From positions 226,759-290,758 of the forward strand of contig NZ_CALNVW010000016.1 of the NCBI RefSeq assembly GCF_940670765.1: DNA of 64,000 nt, in the 5' to 3' direction. Numbering within the stretch: the first letter of the stretch is position 1; the number at the start of each line of letters is the position of its first letter. The notes beneath the pieces were generated by a model. The model made no database searches. It saw nothing but the letters and a program-made list of their open reading frames with translations, and was not told the origin of the DNA. Origin of the DNA: Streptomyces sp. A 4/2 (GTDB taxonomy: Bacteria; Actinomycetota; Actinomycetes; Streptomycetales; Streptomycetaceae). The translations under genes were made by a program, and so were the position numbers. Of this stretch, positions 1 to 7,859 are shown one piece after another.

Positions 1-457
1 CGGCGTCACGGTGGGCGACGTGCGACATCTCGTGGGCCAGCACGCCTTCCAGCTCTTCGGGCTCCAGTCTGCGCATCAGTCCGGTGGTGGCGCAGACGAG
101 TGCCGTGCGTTCGCTGCGGCCGGTCGCGAAAGCGTTCGGAATGTCACTCCGGGCGATCGCCACCCGTGGTTTCTCCATATCGGCCAGCGCGCAGATACGG
201 TCGACCGCGCCGTGCAGTTCCGGCGCCTCCTCGGCGGTGACTTCCCGCGCCCCCATGCTCAGAGCCGCGATCTTGTCGCTGAACCAGAATTGCGCGACGA
301 AGAGCACACCCGCGATGATCAGAATGGCCGGCCAGGCACCACGCAACAGAACCAGCAGCACGCCGACCAGTACGACGTACAGCAGGCCGATGAGAAACAT
401 GGTGGTCACCATGCGCGTGGTGAGACCACGATCAAGGGTGTAGCGGCTTCGCTTCAT
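1..457 (-). CDS. htpX: HtpX-like membrane zinc metalloprotease (partial, runs off the left edge)
   Basis: Only the N-terminal part is in the window; reading on the minus strand starts at ATG 457 (MKRSRYTLDRGL). The first 60 residues hold two hydrophobic membrane segments (MVTTMFLIGLLYVVLVGVLL, then AWPAILIIAGVLFVAQF). They are followed by the soluble part with the M48 zinc motif HEMSH (H-E-x-x-H) in LEGVLAHEMSHVAH, close to the window edge. The family degrades misfolded membrane proteins on the cytoplasmic face. The zinc-site Glu lies outside the window, so activity cannot be judged. The upstream 140 bases separate it from the P450 operon on the same strand. Confidence 0.9.
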   Translation of the reverse strand, partial: MKRSRYTLDRGLTTRMVTTMFLIGLLYVVLVGVLLVLLRGAWPAILIIAGVLFVAQFWFSDKIAALSMGAREVTAEEAPELHGAVDRICALADMEKPRVAIARSDIPNAFATGRSERTALVCATTGLMRRLEPEELEGVLAHEMSHVAHRDA

Positions 458-597
458 CGTTGTCTCCTGTCGCGTTTCTCCCCGTACCCAATTCTCCTCC
501 TTCCGCATAAGGAGAGGGTATGCAGTGACGCGTCAGGATGTGCGGCAAGCCGGTGCCGCGGTCCCCCGGTGGCGGGCGATCCGCGGCACCGGGCGGT

Positions 598-1812
598 TCA
601 CCAGACGACTGGCAGCTCGTGGACGCCGTACACGGCCATGTCGGTACGGAAGGAAATCTCTTCCAGCGGGCGGGCCAGCCGGAGTCCGGGCAGCCGCCGC
701 AGGAGTGCGGGGTAGGCGAGCTGGAGCTCGATCCGGGCGAGGTTCTGGCCCAGGCACTGGTGCGGACCGGAGCCGAAGGCGAGGTGGCGGCGGGCCTGCC
801 GGTCGATGTTCAGCCTGTCCGGCTCGTCGAAGACCTCCGGGTCCCGGTTGGCGATGTCGTTGGCGCAGATGACCGCGTCGCCCGCCTTGATGGTCTGTCC
901 GCCGATCTCGATGTCCTGAGCGGCGACCCGCCGCCGTCCCATGTGGGTGATGGACAGGTATCGCAGCAGTTCCTCGACCGCGCCCGCGACGCGCTCGGGG
1001 CTGCCGTCGCGAACGGCTGCCAGCTGCTCGGGGTTCTGGAGCAGCGCGCAGGTACCGAGGGCGATCATGTTGGCCGTCGTCTCGTGTCCGGCCACCAGCA
1101 GCAGCCGGGCCTGCTTGGCGCACTCGTCGCGGGTGCTCTGCCCGGTCACCAGATACTGCGCGGCCAGTCGGCTGAGCAGGTCGTCCCCGGGATTCTTGGC
1201 TTTCGACTCGACCAGGTCGCCCAGGTACTCGACCAGTTCCTGGGAGGCGGCGAGGGCGTCCGGCACGGAGCTGCGCGTGTCGATGATGACGGAGCTGGCC
1301 CGCTGGAAGAACCCGTGGTCCTCGTACGGGACACCGAGCAGTTCGCAGATCACCAGCGAGGGAAGCGGCAGGGCGAAGGAGGTGACCAGATCGGCCGGGG
1401 GGCCCGCCTTCTCCATGGCGTCGAGCAGGTCGTCGATGATGCGCTCGACGCGTACCCGCAGTGCTTGGGTGCGCTTGATGGTGAAGTCGCCGGTGAACCG
1501 TTTGCGCTGCTCGTTGTGTTCCGGCTCGTCCATCGTGATGAACGTGCGGTTGTGCGCGCGGGTGGCCTCGTTGCCCGCGCTCACGCTCGGATAGTTCGGC
1601 CGCTGGTTGTCCGCGCTGATGCGCTCGTCCCGCAGCAGCGCGACCTGATCGGCGTGACGTGTCACGAACCAGGCCTGCTCCCCGTTCCACAGGGTGACGC
1701 GGGACAAAGGCTCCGCTTCCTGCAGCCGGGACATCTCGGGAGGCGGGTCGAACGGACACCCGGAGGCGCGACGGGTGGTGAAGGCGGGTGCTGCGGTGGG
1801 GACCTCGGTCAT
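598..1812 (-). CDS. Cytochrome P450, CYP105-like
   Basis: 404-residue class I bacterial P450. Visible motifs are the I-helix oxygen-activation segment AGHETT, the K-helix ExxR in EELLRY, and the haem loop FGSGPHQCLG with the cysteine thiolate ligand. The N-terminal region (PLSRVTLWNG, and DEPEHNEQRKRF) resembles CYP105 enzymes, which often oxidise xenobiotics or late natural-product intermediates. An in-frame start exists at 1836, but ATG 1812 has GGAAGGAC six bases upstream and is preferred. It lies 45 bases downstream of a ferredoxin gene on the same strand, so the two are probably one operon, with the ferredoxin as electron donor. No ferredoxin reductase is seen nearby. The substrate cannot be told from sequence. 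Confidence 0.93.
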   Translation of the reverse strand: MTEVPTAAPAFTTRRASGCPFDPPPEMSRLQEAEPLSRVTLWNGEQAWFVTRHADQVALLRDERISADNQRPNYPSVSAGNEATRAHNRTFITMDEPEHNEQRKRFTGDFTIKRTQALRVRVERIIDDLLDAMEKAGPPADLVTSFALPLPSLVICELLGVPYEDHGFFQRASSVIIDTRSSVPDALAASQELVEYLGDLVESKAKNPGDDLLSRLAAQYLVTGQSTRDECAKQARLLLVAGHETTANMIALGTCALLQNPEQLAAVRDGSPERVAGAVEELLRYLSITHMGRRRVAAQDIEIGGQTIKAGDAVICANDIANRDPEVFDEPDRLNIDRQARRHLAFGSGPHQCLGQNLARIELQLAYPALLRRLPGLRLARPLEEISFRTDMAVYGVHELPVVW

Positions 1813-1857
1813 CGTTGTCCTTCCACGGTGGGTCACGGTGGGGGGTGCGGGGCCGGA

Positions 1858-2049
1858 TCAGGTGAGGGTGATCGCAGCGGCCGGACAGATCTGCGCGGCC
1901 TCTTCCACTGCCGCGTGCTGGTCGGCGGGCGGCGTGGCGTTCAGCACCACCACGATCCCGTCCTCGTCACGCTGATCGAATACTTCGGGGGCGGCGAGTA
2001 CGCACTGGCCGGCAGCACAGCACTTGTCGGTGTCCACGGCGATCTGCAC
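1858..2049 (-). CDS. [3Fe-4S] ferredoxin, P450 redox partner
   Basis: 63-residue acidic ferredoxin. Cluster cysteines are C10, C16 and C55 (C-x5-C near the N-terminus and a late C-P), the pattern of actinobacterial 3Fe-4S ferredoxins that serve P450s. An extra cysteine follows C10 where small residues are usual. The start is GTG at 2049, with GGAGG six bases upstream. The P450 follows 45 bases downstream, matching the soyB/soyC or suaB/suaC type of arrangement. A palindrome 46 bases upstream of the start probably controls both genes. Confidence 0.93.
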   Translation of the reverse strand: MQIAVDTDKCCAAGQCVLAAPEVFDQRDEDGIVVVLNATPPADQHAAVEEAAQICPAAAITLT

Positions 2050-2094
2050 GTCGTTCCTCCAGGGGACTGGGGCTGGCAGGACTTGAGCAGGTGC

Positions 2095-2113
2095 GTTACT
2101 TAACTAAAGTAAC
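2095..2113. promoter_or_regulatory. Palindromic operator upstream of the ferredoxin-P450 operon
   Basis: GTTACTT-AACTA-AAGTAAC: perfect 7-base arms around a 5-base centre. It stands 46 bases upstream of the ferredoxin start in an otherwise GC-rich spacer. Size and symmetry fit a TetR- or MarR-type repressor; no matching regulator gene is adjacent. Confidence 0.6.
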
Positions 2114-2322
2114 TTCCTGTCGCGGACGGTAGTACTCCGTTCACGCACGGGGGAACCCCAAGTTCATGCATAGGGCATCTTTTTGGCCACGCCCCTTGAA
2201 CCGTGCCGTGGCCCTCCCGGCCACGCCGGCCGCGCACGGCGGGACCGGCGGCCTCATCGGCCGTGACCCGTCGGCGCGTAAATTGGCCCGAACGGATCCG
2301 CCCGGCGGGCCCGCGGAACGCA

Positions 2323-2357
2323 GTACGCCCCCGGCGTCCGTGACGTCGGGGGCGTAC
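2323..2357 (-). terminator. Stem-loop terminator after the M20 gene
   Basis: 15-base stem with one G-U pair (GTACGCCCCCG outer part) and the 5-base loop CCGTG. It lies 41 bases past the stop of the M20 hydrolase gene, as expected for the end of the minus-strand operon. The short T-run typical of E. coli terminators is absent, which is usual in Streptomyces. Confidence 0.65.
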
Positions 2358-2397
2358 GCGTATGCGGTGACCGGTGCCGGTCGCTTGGGCAGTGCCG

Positions 2398-3735
2398 TCA
2401 GGCGCTCTGCCAGAGCCGGGTCATGACGCGGACACCGAACCGCAGCCCCTCCAGCGGCACGCGCTCGTCCACTCCGTGGAAGAGCCGGCCGTAGTCCAGG
2501 TCGTGCGGGAGCTTGAGCCCCTTGAAACCGAAGCACCGGATGCCCAGGTGCGTGAAGGCCTTGGCGTCCGTGCCGCCCGGGTTGCAGTACGGCACGGGGT
2601 GCCCGTCCGGGTCCTCCGCGCGTACCGCCGCACACATCGCGTCGACCAGCGGGCCGTCGAACGTGGTCTCCATGGCGATGTCGTGGTTGACCCACTCCCG
2701 GCTGACCGAAGGCAGCAGCAGGGCGTCGATGGCGTCGATCAGTTCCTGCTCGTGGCCGGGCAGGAAGCGGCCGTCGACACGGGCGGTGGCCCGGCCGGGG
2801 ATGACGTTCGTCTGGTATCCGGCCTGGAACATGGTGGGGTTCGCCGAGTTGCGGAGCACCACCTGCATGAAGTCCGAGACCGGGCCGAGCCGGGCGAGGC
2901 TGCCCTCGATGTCGTTCTCGTCGAACTCGACACCGTACAGCCGGGCGGCCTCGACGAGCAGGGCCCGCACCGGCTCGATGAGACGGATGGGGAACGTGTG
3001 ACGACCGATGCGGTTGATCGACTCGGCCAGGTCGGTGACCGCGTTCTCGTCGTTGGGCGACGAGCCGTGACCCGCCCGGCCGGTGGCCGTCAGCTCCATC
3101 CACGCCATGCCGCGCTGGGCGTTCTCGATCGGGTAGAGCCTGCGGTCGTCGTCGATCGCGAAGGAGAATCCGCCGCCCTCGCCGATCGCCTCGGTGACTC
3201 CGGCGAAGAGTTCGGGACGGTGCTCGACCAGCCAGTGGCCGCCGAACTTGCCGCCCGCCTCCTCGTCGGCGAGGAAGGCCAGCACCAGGTCCCTGGACGG
3301 GCGGATACCGGTCCGCGCGAAGTGCCGGGCGGTGGCCAGCATCACGGCCACCGTGTCCTTCATGTCGATGGCTCCGCGGCCCCACAGGTAGCCGTCGCGG
3401 ATCTCCCCGGAGAACGGCGGCACCTGCCACTCGGCGGCGTCCGCCGGGACGACGTCGAGGTGGCCGTGGACCAGCAGCGCGCCGCGCTCACGGTCCGCGC
3501 CCTCGATCCGGGCGATGACGCTGGCCCGGCCGGGCGCGCTCTCGATCAGTTCCGAGTCGATGCCGACCTCCGCCAGCCGGGCCACGACCCAGTCGGCGCA
3601 GGCCCGCTCGTTGCTGATGGGGTTGGAGGTGTCGAAGCGGATCAGCTCGGCGCAGAGTTCGACGACCTCGCGCTGTGCCTCTTCGGAAGCGGGGATCGGC
3701 TCCGTGCTGATCGGGTCGGGGTCAGGGGTGTTCAT
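2398..3735 (-). CDS. M20-family metallo-amidohydrolase/peptidase (ArgE/DapE-like)
   Basis: 445-residue di-zinc hydrolase. Metal and catalytic residues are visible in family order: H92 and D94 in HGHLDVVP, D124 in GRGAIDMK, the E158-E159 pair in ADEEAGG, and a late His in FHGVDERVP. The lid domain lies roughly between residues 190 and 310. These enzymes cleave N-acyl amino acids, dipeptides or carbamoyl amides. The ATG at 3735 overlaps the stop of the upstream permease gene (ATGA), so translation is coupled. As third gene of the DUF1177-permease-M20 operon it probably hydrolyses what the permease brings in. Longer forms of this frame are artefacts. The exact substrate is unknown. Confidence 0.9.
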   Translation of the reverse strand: MNTPDPDPISTEPIPASEEAQREVVELCAELIRFDTSNPISNERACADWVVARLAEVGIDSELIESAPGRASVIARIEGADRERGALLVHGHLDVVPADAAEWQVPPFSGEIRDGYLWGRGAIDMKDTVAVMLATARHFARTGIRPSRDLVLAFLADEEAGGKFGGHWLVEHRPELFAGVTEAIGEGGGFSFAIDDDRRLYPIENAQRGMAWMELTATGRAGHGSSPNDENAVTDLAESINRIGRHTFPIRLIEPVRALLVEAARLYGVEFDENDIEGSLARLGPVSDFMQVVLRNSANPTMFQAGYQTNVIPGRATARVDGRFLPGHEQELIDAIDALLLPSVSREWVNHDIAMETTFDGPLVDAMCAAVRAEDPDGHPVPYCNPGGTDAKAFTHLGIRCFGFKGLKLPHDLDYGRLFHGVDERVPLEGLRFGVRVMTRLWQSA

Positions 3736-5108
3736 GCCGCTCCCACGGGGGTGTTGGTGTCGTGAACGGGGAGTTCCGGGGTGGTCTCCACGGCGGAGGT
3801 GCCGTACGGCTTGATCCAGCCCAGCAGGCCGAGTCCCGCGTACAGCACGAAGGCGGTGATCAGCGAGTTGAGCGCCGGGATGCCGCCGTCGTAGAACTTG
3901 CCGACGCAGAACGCCGCCACCCAGATGACCAGGGACATCGGGACCCAGGTGGGCGAGCTGGTGGGCAGGGTCTGCGCCTCGCGGGTCTCGTCCAGCGGCT
4001 TGCGCATCCGCCGGACGATCCAGTACTCGGCCACGATGATGCCGCCGATGGGCGGAATGGCGACGCCCAGCAGGGACAGGAAGTCCGTGAAGTGCGTCAT
4101 GATGCCGACCGCCGACAGCAGGGTGCCCGCCAGGCCCAGCACGATGGTGACCGCGCCGCGGTGCAGACGCTTGCCGAAGACGACCTGGAAGAAGTTGACG
4201 ACGCCGAGCGAGGAGCCGTACAGGTTCCAGTCGTTGACCTTGGCGGTCGACATCAGCACGACGATCACGCCGATCGCGCCCGAGGTGCTCAGCACGATGT
4301 GCGAGACCTGGTTGCTCTTGACGAGGTGGCCCAGGAGCACGCCGGTCATGCCGACGATGTACTCCGAGAGGATCATCGACGAAGCGCTCTGCAGGAAGAC
4401 GTGCGAGCCCTTCTTGTTGAAACGGGTCATCTCGGGGGCGACGATCGCACCGGTCATGAACCCGCCCGCGATGGCGGTGGCCGCCACTGCCAGCGAGATC
4501 GGCTCGCCGGGCGGCGGCGAGTGGACCAGGTCCGTGAAGGAGTGCTTGGTCAGGGTGGAGATGACCGACCAGGCGACCAGCGCGAAGAAGAGCGGCGTGA
4601 CGATCTTGGCGAAGACGGCCATGTACTTGAAGCCGAAGATCACCAGCACCGTGACGGCCAGTCCGGCCACCACGCACCACATCCAGGACGGGCCTCCCAC
4701 CAGGGAGGAGACGCTGTCACCGAAGATCGTGTTCTGTACGCCGAACCAGCCCACCAGGCTGACCGCGATGACGAAGCTGACCAGGGCGGAGCCGTTGCGG
4801 CCGAAGCCGACCCAGCGGGTGAGCAGCGGGGTCGCCAGTCCTTCGCGCATTCCGGCCAGGCCGATCGCGAAGATCACGATCTCCAGCGTCACCGCGCCCA
4901 GGGTGAAGGCGAGGAAGGCGTTACCGAAGGTCATCCCCACGCCGATGGTGGCGCCGAGCGTGAACTGCGAGATCGAGCCGGACTGGGCCAGCCACTGGAG
5001 CAGCATGCTCCCGAAGCCGAAGCGCTTGTCACGCGGAACGCGGGAGAGCGCGTAGTCGTCGCTTCCGATACCTGTGGTGTCCTCGGCAGCGGGTGGTGAA
5101 GTTGCCAT
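3732..5108 (-). CDS. NCS1-family nucleobase/cytosine-like permease
   Basis: 458-residue integral membrane protein with about 12 hydrophobic segments, starting after a soluble N-terminus of about 30 residues (LSRVPRDKRFGFGSMLLQWLAQSGSISQFTLGA). Its pattern is that of CodB-type cation symporters for cytosine and related ring compounds. The ATG directly follows the TAA of the DUF1177 gene, with GGGAG as ribosome site, and its stop overlaps the M20 start. Strict packing of the three genes implies one functional unit. Hydantoins, nucleobases and their breakdown products are transported by this family; which one applies here is unknown. A second NCS1 permease sits at 9605-11044. Confidence 0.88.
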   Translation of the reverse strand: MATSPPAAEDTTGIGSDDYALSRVPRDKRFGFGSMLLQWLAQSGSISQFTLGATIGVGMTFGNAFLAFTLGAVTLEIVIFAIGLAGMREGLATPLLTRWVGFGRNGSALVSFVIAVSLVGWFGVQNTIFGDSVSSLVGGPSWMWCVVAGLAVTVLVIFGFKYMAVFAKIVTPLFFALVAWSVISTLTKHSFTDLVHSPPPGEPISLAVAATAIAGGFMTGAIVAPEMTRFNKKGSHVFLQSASSMILSEYIVGMTGVLLGHLVKSNQVSHIVLSTSGAIGVIVVLMSTAKVNDWNLYGSSLGVVNFFQVVFGKRLHRGAVTIVLGLAGTLLSAVGIMTHFTDFLSLLGVAIPPIGGIIVAEYWIVRRMRKPLDETREAQTLPTSSPTWVPMSLVIWVAAFCVGKFYDGGIPALNSLITAFVLYAGLGLLGWIKPYGTSAVETTPELPVHDTNTPVGAA

Positions 5109-6062
5109 TTATGACTCCCGTGACGGGTGGCCGAGGGTCTGCAGATGCGTCAGTGACCCGTAGCGGTTGACGAGGTTGTCGAACTCCCCCACGTCGTGGA
5201 AGTCCAGTTGGCCACCGCCGAAGACCTTGGCGGTCTCGACGGCGAACCGTGCGGCGGACGCGATGTCCGTCTCGTGGCTGGCGCCCGTCTGGCAGCCGGG
5301 AACCGCGGCGGCCGACGTGATCGCGAGTCCGACGACCGGGGCGGCGGTTGCCGTCGCGGGCTGGAGGATCGAATTGATGTGGTGTGCACCATTACCGTAC
5401 GGAGTGATGTCCTGTGTCGTCACGGGGTAAGTGACCAACGGCTCACCCGTCACGACGGCCAGCAGCTCACCGAGCTGCTCGCTCACCCGCAGGACCCAGC
5501 CCTCCTTGACCGTGGGAGAGAGGGCGAGTCCCTTGTGGTTGATGATCCGGTTGCCCTTGGTGGTGTCGATGGAGAGCACGGCCTCCATGTCATCGGTCAC
5601 CTCGTGGCGGTTCATCGTGGCGATGTCCACGGGCGAGCCCATGAACGGCACCGGGTCGTGCGGCTCGGTGGGCGCGCTGGGGCAGACGTGCGTGGCGACG
5701 ATCACGTCACCGGGCAGGACGTCGCCCCGGCGGCGCATGTCGAGCAGTTTGGCGGCGGTGGCCAGCGCGGCGGCGGCGCCGTCCGCGTCCGAGACCAGTC
5801 CGGTCACCTCGGGCCGGGCGCCGACTCCACCGAGGCGGCCGACCACACCGAGGGTGCGGGCCGTGCCGCCCGAGGTGCGGCCCCGGCTGCCGTGGATGCG
5901 GATCTGTACGAAGTCGGTGGAGCCCCGCTCACCGGCCACCGTGGTGACCCGGGCCCCCGAGCCCTCGGAACCGGCTACGGCGTCGAGGTACTCGACGACG
6001 CGCTTGCCGTCGGCCGCGGGATCGTCCAGCAGATCCACGATGTCCAGGACGTACTTCAACAT
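5109..6062 (-). CDS. DUF1177-domain protein
   Basis: 317-residue cytoplasmic protein covering a complete DUF1177 family member (LKYVLDIVDLLDDPAADGKRVVEYL at the start; THVCPSAPTEPHDPVPFMGSPVD in the middle). The conserved stretches with His, Cys and Asp suggest an enzyme, but I know of no established reaction. First gene of a tight three-gene operon with an NCS1 permease and an M20 hydrolase, and divergent from an IclR regulator. This context suggests a step in breakdown of an imported nitrogen compound. The ATG at 6062 has a GGCCCCCC spacer and an AGGCCC-like weak ribosome site. Confidence 0.88.
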   Translation of the reverse strand: MLKYVLDIVDLLDDPAADGKRVVEYLDAVAGSEGSGARVTTVAGERGSTDFVQIRIHGSRGRTSGGTARTLGVVGRLGGVGARPEVTGLVSDADGAAAALATAAKLLDMRRRGDVLPGDVIVATHVCPSAPTEPHDPVPFMGSPVDIATMNRHEVTDDMEAVLSIDTTKGNRIINHKGLALSPTVKEGWVLRVSEQLGELLAVVTGEPLVTYPVTTQDITPYGNGAHHINSILQPATATAAPVVGLAITSAAAVPGCQTGASHETDIASAARFAVETAKVFGGGQLDFHDVGEFDNLVNRYGSLTHLQTLGHPSRES

Positions 6063-6081
6063 GGGGGGCCTTTCTCGCTAC

Positions 6082-6127
6082 GTCAGCACCCGCTGAGTTC
6101 CGGTAGGTGCTTCCGGGGGGTGCTGAC
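6082..6127. promoter_or_regulatory. Inverted repeat in the DUF1177/IclR divergent promoter
   Basis: Perfect 10-base arms GTCAGCACCC (6082-6091) and GGGTGCTGAC (6118-6127), 26 bases apart, between two divergent genes. Likely binding half-sites for the adjacent IclR-type regulator. The AT-richer stretch just to the right (about 6145-6185) probably holds the regulator promoter. Confidence 0.55.
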
Positions 6128-6199
6128 AGCAGATTCGGGATCCGATAGCGTTGAGCGCAACTGTTTCCCTCTATTTGCAATTCGGGTCTGGATGGTGAG

Positions 6200-7018
6200 A
6201 TGACGTTGGCCGAGATCGATCTGGACCGGCGCAAGCCCGCAGGGGCACTGCAGACCGTCGACCGGGCACTGCTCGTCCTGCTGGCCTTCGAGCGGACCCG
6301 ACCCGACTGGGGCGTCACCGAGGTGGCGAGCGAGTTCGGCTGGGACACCTCCGTCGCGCAGCGGCTGCTGTCGACGCTGGCGGGCCGCGGTTTCCTGGTC
6401 TCCGACCCCGCGACCCGGCGCTACCGGATCGGTCCGGCCGTGCTGCGGCTGAGCCGGCAGTGGGAGCGCTCGGGCTCGCTGGAGCTGCTGGCCGGCCCGG
6501 TGCTGGAGGAGCTGTGCCGCACCACCGGCGACACCGTGCTGTTCTGTCTGCCGGACAGCTACCACATGCGCTGCGTGGCGGCGGAGGAGGGCGAGGCCGG
6601 GCCGCTGCGGTACTACCCGCTGGTCGGTGAGCTGTATCCGGCGCACGCGGGCGCCACCAGCAAGTCGTACTACGCGTTCCTCCCCGACGAGCAGCGGCAC
6701 CGCCTCTTCCGCGCCCGCCCGATGGCCCGCTTCACCGACCGCACGGTCACCGACGCCGATGAGTTGGAGCGGGAGTTCCTGCGTATCCGCGCCCAGGGGT
6801 ACGCGTGGACGGTCGGCGAGTACGACCGCGGAATCGCCACCGTCGCCGTCCCGGTGTTCCTCGGCCGGGAGCCGTACGGCAGCCTCAGCCTGGGCGGGGC
6901 CGAACAACTCTTCGCGCAGGGACCCGAGTCCCGGCTCGACAGCCTCCGGCAGGCGGCCCAGCTCCTGGAGAAGCGGCTCACCCACCCGCCCCAGCGCACC
7001 CGCCGCCCGCGCACCTGA
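6200..7018 (+). CDS. IclR-family transcriptional regulator
   Basis: 272 residues. An N-terminal winged helix-turn-helix spans about residues 17-78 (TVDRALLVLLAFE, then TEVASEFGWDTSVAQRLLSTLAGRGFL). A C-terminal IclR effector domain spans about residues 90-255 (YPLVGELYPAHAGATSKSYYAFLP, and RGIATVAVPVF). It is divergent from the DUF1177-permease-M20 operon and upstream of dipeptidase E. Placement makes it the likely regulator of both, sensing a small metabolite. A 10-base inverted repeat in the shared promoter is a candidate operator. Confidence 0.93.
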   Translation: MTLAEIDLDRRKPAGALQTVDRALLVLLAFERTRPDWGVTEVASEFGWDTSVAQRLLSTLAGRGFLVSDPATRRYRIGPAVLRLSRQWERSGSLELLAGPVLEELCRTTGDTVLFCLPDSYHMRCVAAEEGEAGPLRYYPLVGELYPAHAGATSKSYYAFLPDEQRHRLFRARPMARFTDRTVTDADELEREFLRIRAQGYAWTVGEYDRGIATVAVPVFLGREPYGSLSLGGAEQLFAQGPESRLDSLRQAAQLLEKRLTHPPQRTRRPRT

Positions 7019-7072
7019 CCCCCTTTTTTCCTCCCGCTACAACACCTGTCCCCTCGCTGAGAAAGCACCACC

Positions 7073-7801
7073 GTGAATCTGCTGCTTCTTTCCAACTCCA
7101 CCCAGCACGGCCGTGGTTACCTGGAACACGCCCTGGACACCGTCACCGGGTTCCTGCCCCGGGGCGCCCGACTGGCCTTCGTCCCCTACGCCCTGGCCGA
7201 CCACGACACGTACACGGCGCGGGTGCGCGGCGCCCTCGAACCGGTCGGCATCACGGTGCGCGGTGTCCACGAGAACGCCGACCCGGTGGCCGAACTGGCC
7301 GCCGCGGACGCCGTGTTCATCGGTGGCGGCAACTCCTTCCGGCTGTTGAGCGCGCTGTACCGTACGGGACTGCGCGAGGCGGTGCGCGACGCCGTGCGCG
7401 GCGGGCTTCCCTACATGGGCGCCAGCGCGGGCACGAACATGGCCGCGCCCACGCTCCGCACCTCCAACGACATGCCCATCGTCCAGCCGCCGTCCTTCGA
7501 GACGCTGGGCCTGGTCCCGTTCCAGATCAACCCGCACTACCTCGACCCGGATCCGGGCAGCACGCACAAGGGCGAGACCCGCGCGGAGCGCCTGACGGAG
7601 TTCCTGGAGGACAACGACGTCCCGGTACTCGGACTGCGCGAGGGAAGCTGGCTCCGGGTGACCGGGGCCGAGGCCCGGCTGGCCGGGGAGCGTCCGGCGC
7701 GCCTGTTCACGCGGGGCGAGCCCGCCCGGGAGCTCCCGGTGGGCTCCGACGTGTCCGCGCTGCTCGGCACGGAACCGCACTTCGACTCACCGGTGGCGTA
7801 A
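7073..7801 (+). CDS. pepE: Dipeptidase E (peptidase family S51)
   Basis: 242 residues, normal length. The catalytic triad of aspartyl dipeptidase E is visible: S118 in GASAGTN, D133 in SNDMPI and H155 in NPHYLD, with the IGGGNSF loop before it. The enzyme cleaves dipeptides with N-terminal aspartate in the cytoplasm. The start is GTG at 7073, 54 bases after the IclR gene, so co-transcription with the regulator is likely. Together with the M20 hydrolase it gives this locus two different amide-cleaving enzymes. Confidence 0.93.
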   Translation: MNLLLLSNSTQHGRGYLEHALDTVTGFLPRGARLAFVPYALADHDTYTARVRGALEPVGITVRGVHENADPVAELAAADAVFIGGGNSFRLLSALYRTGLREAVRDAVRGGLPYMGASAGTNMAAPTLRTSNDMPIVQPPSFETLGLVPFQINPHYLDPDPGSTHKGETRAERLTEFLEDNDVPVLGLREGSWLRVTGAEARLAGERPARLFTRGEPARELPVGSDVSALLGTEPHFDSPVA

Positions 7802-7810
7802 CCACGGCCG

Positions 7811-7847
7811 CCGGGGCCGGGCCGCCGTCCGGGCGGCCCGGCCCCGG
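7811..7847. terminator. Bidirectional stem-loop terminator between pepE and the amidohydrolase
   Basis: 16-base perfect GC stem (CCGGGGCCGGGCCGCC with its complement) and a 5-base loop, between two convergent genes 58 bases apart. Typical Streptomyces hairpin terminator without a T tract. Confidence 0.75.
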
Positions 7848-7859
7848 GGCCGTTCCGTC

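Noticed and set aside
3735..4680. N-terminal extension of the M20 gene to 760 residues
   Set aside because: The extension overlaps the NCS1 permease in another frame. The ATG at 3735 forms an ATGA overlap and fits the family N-terminus.
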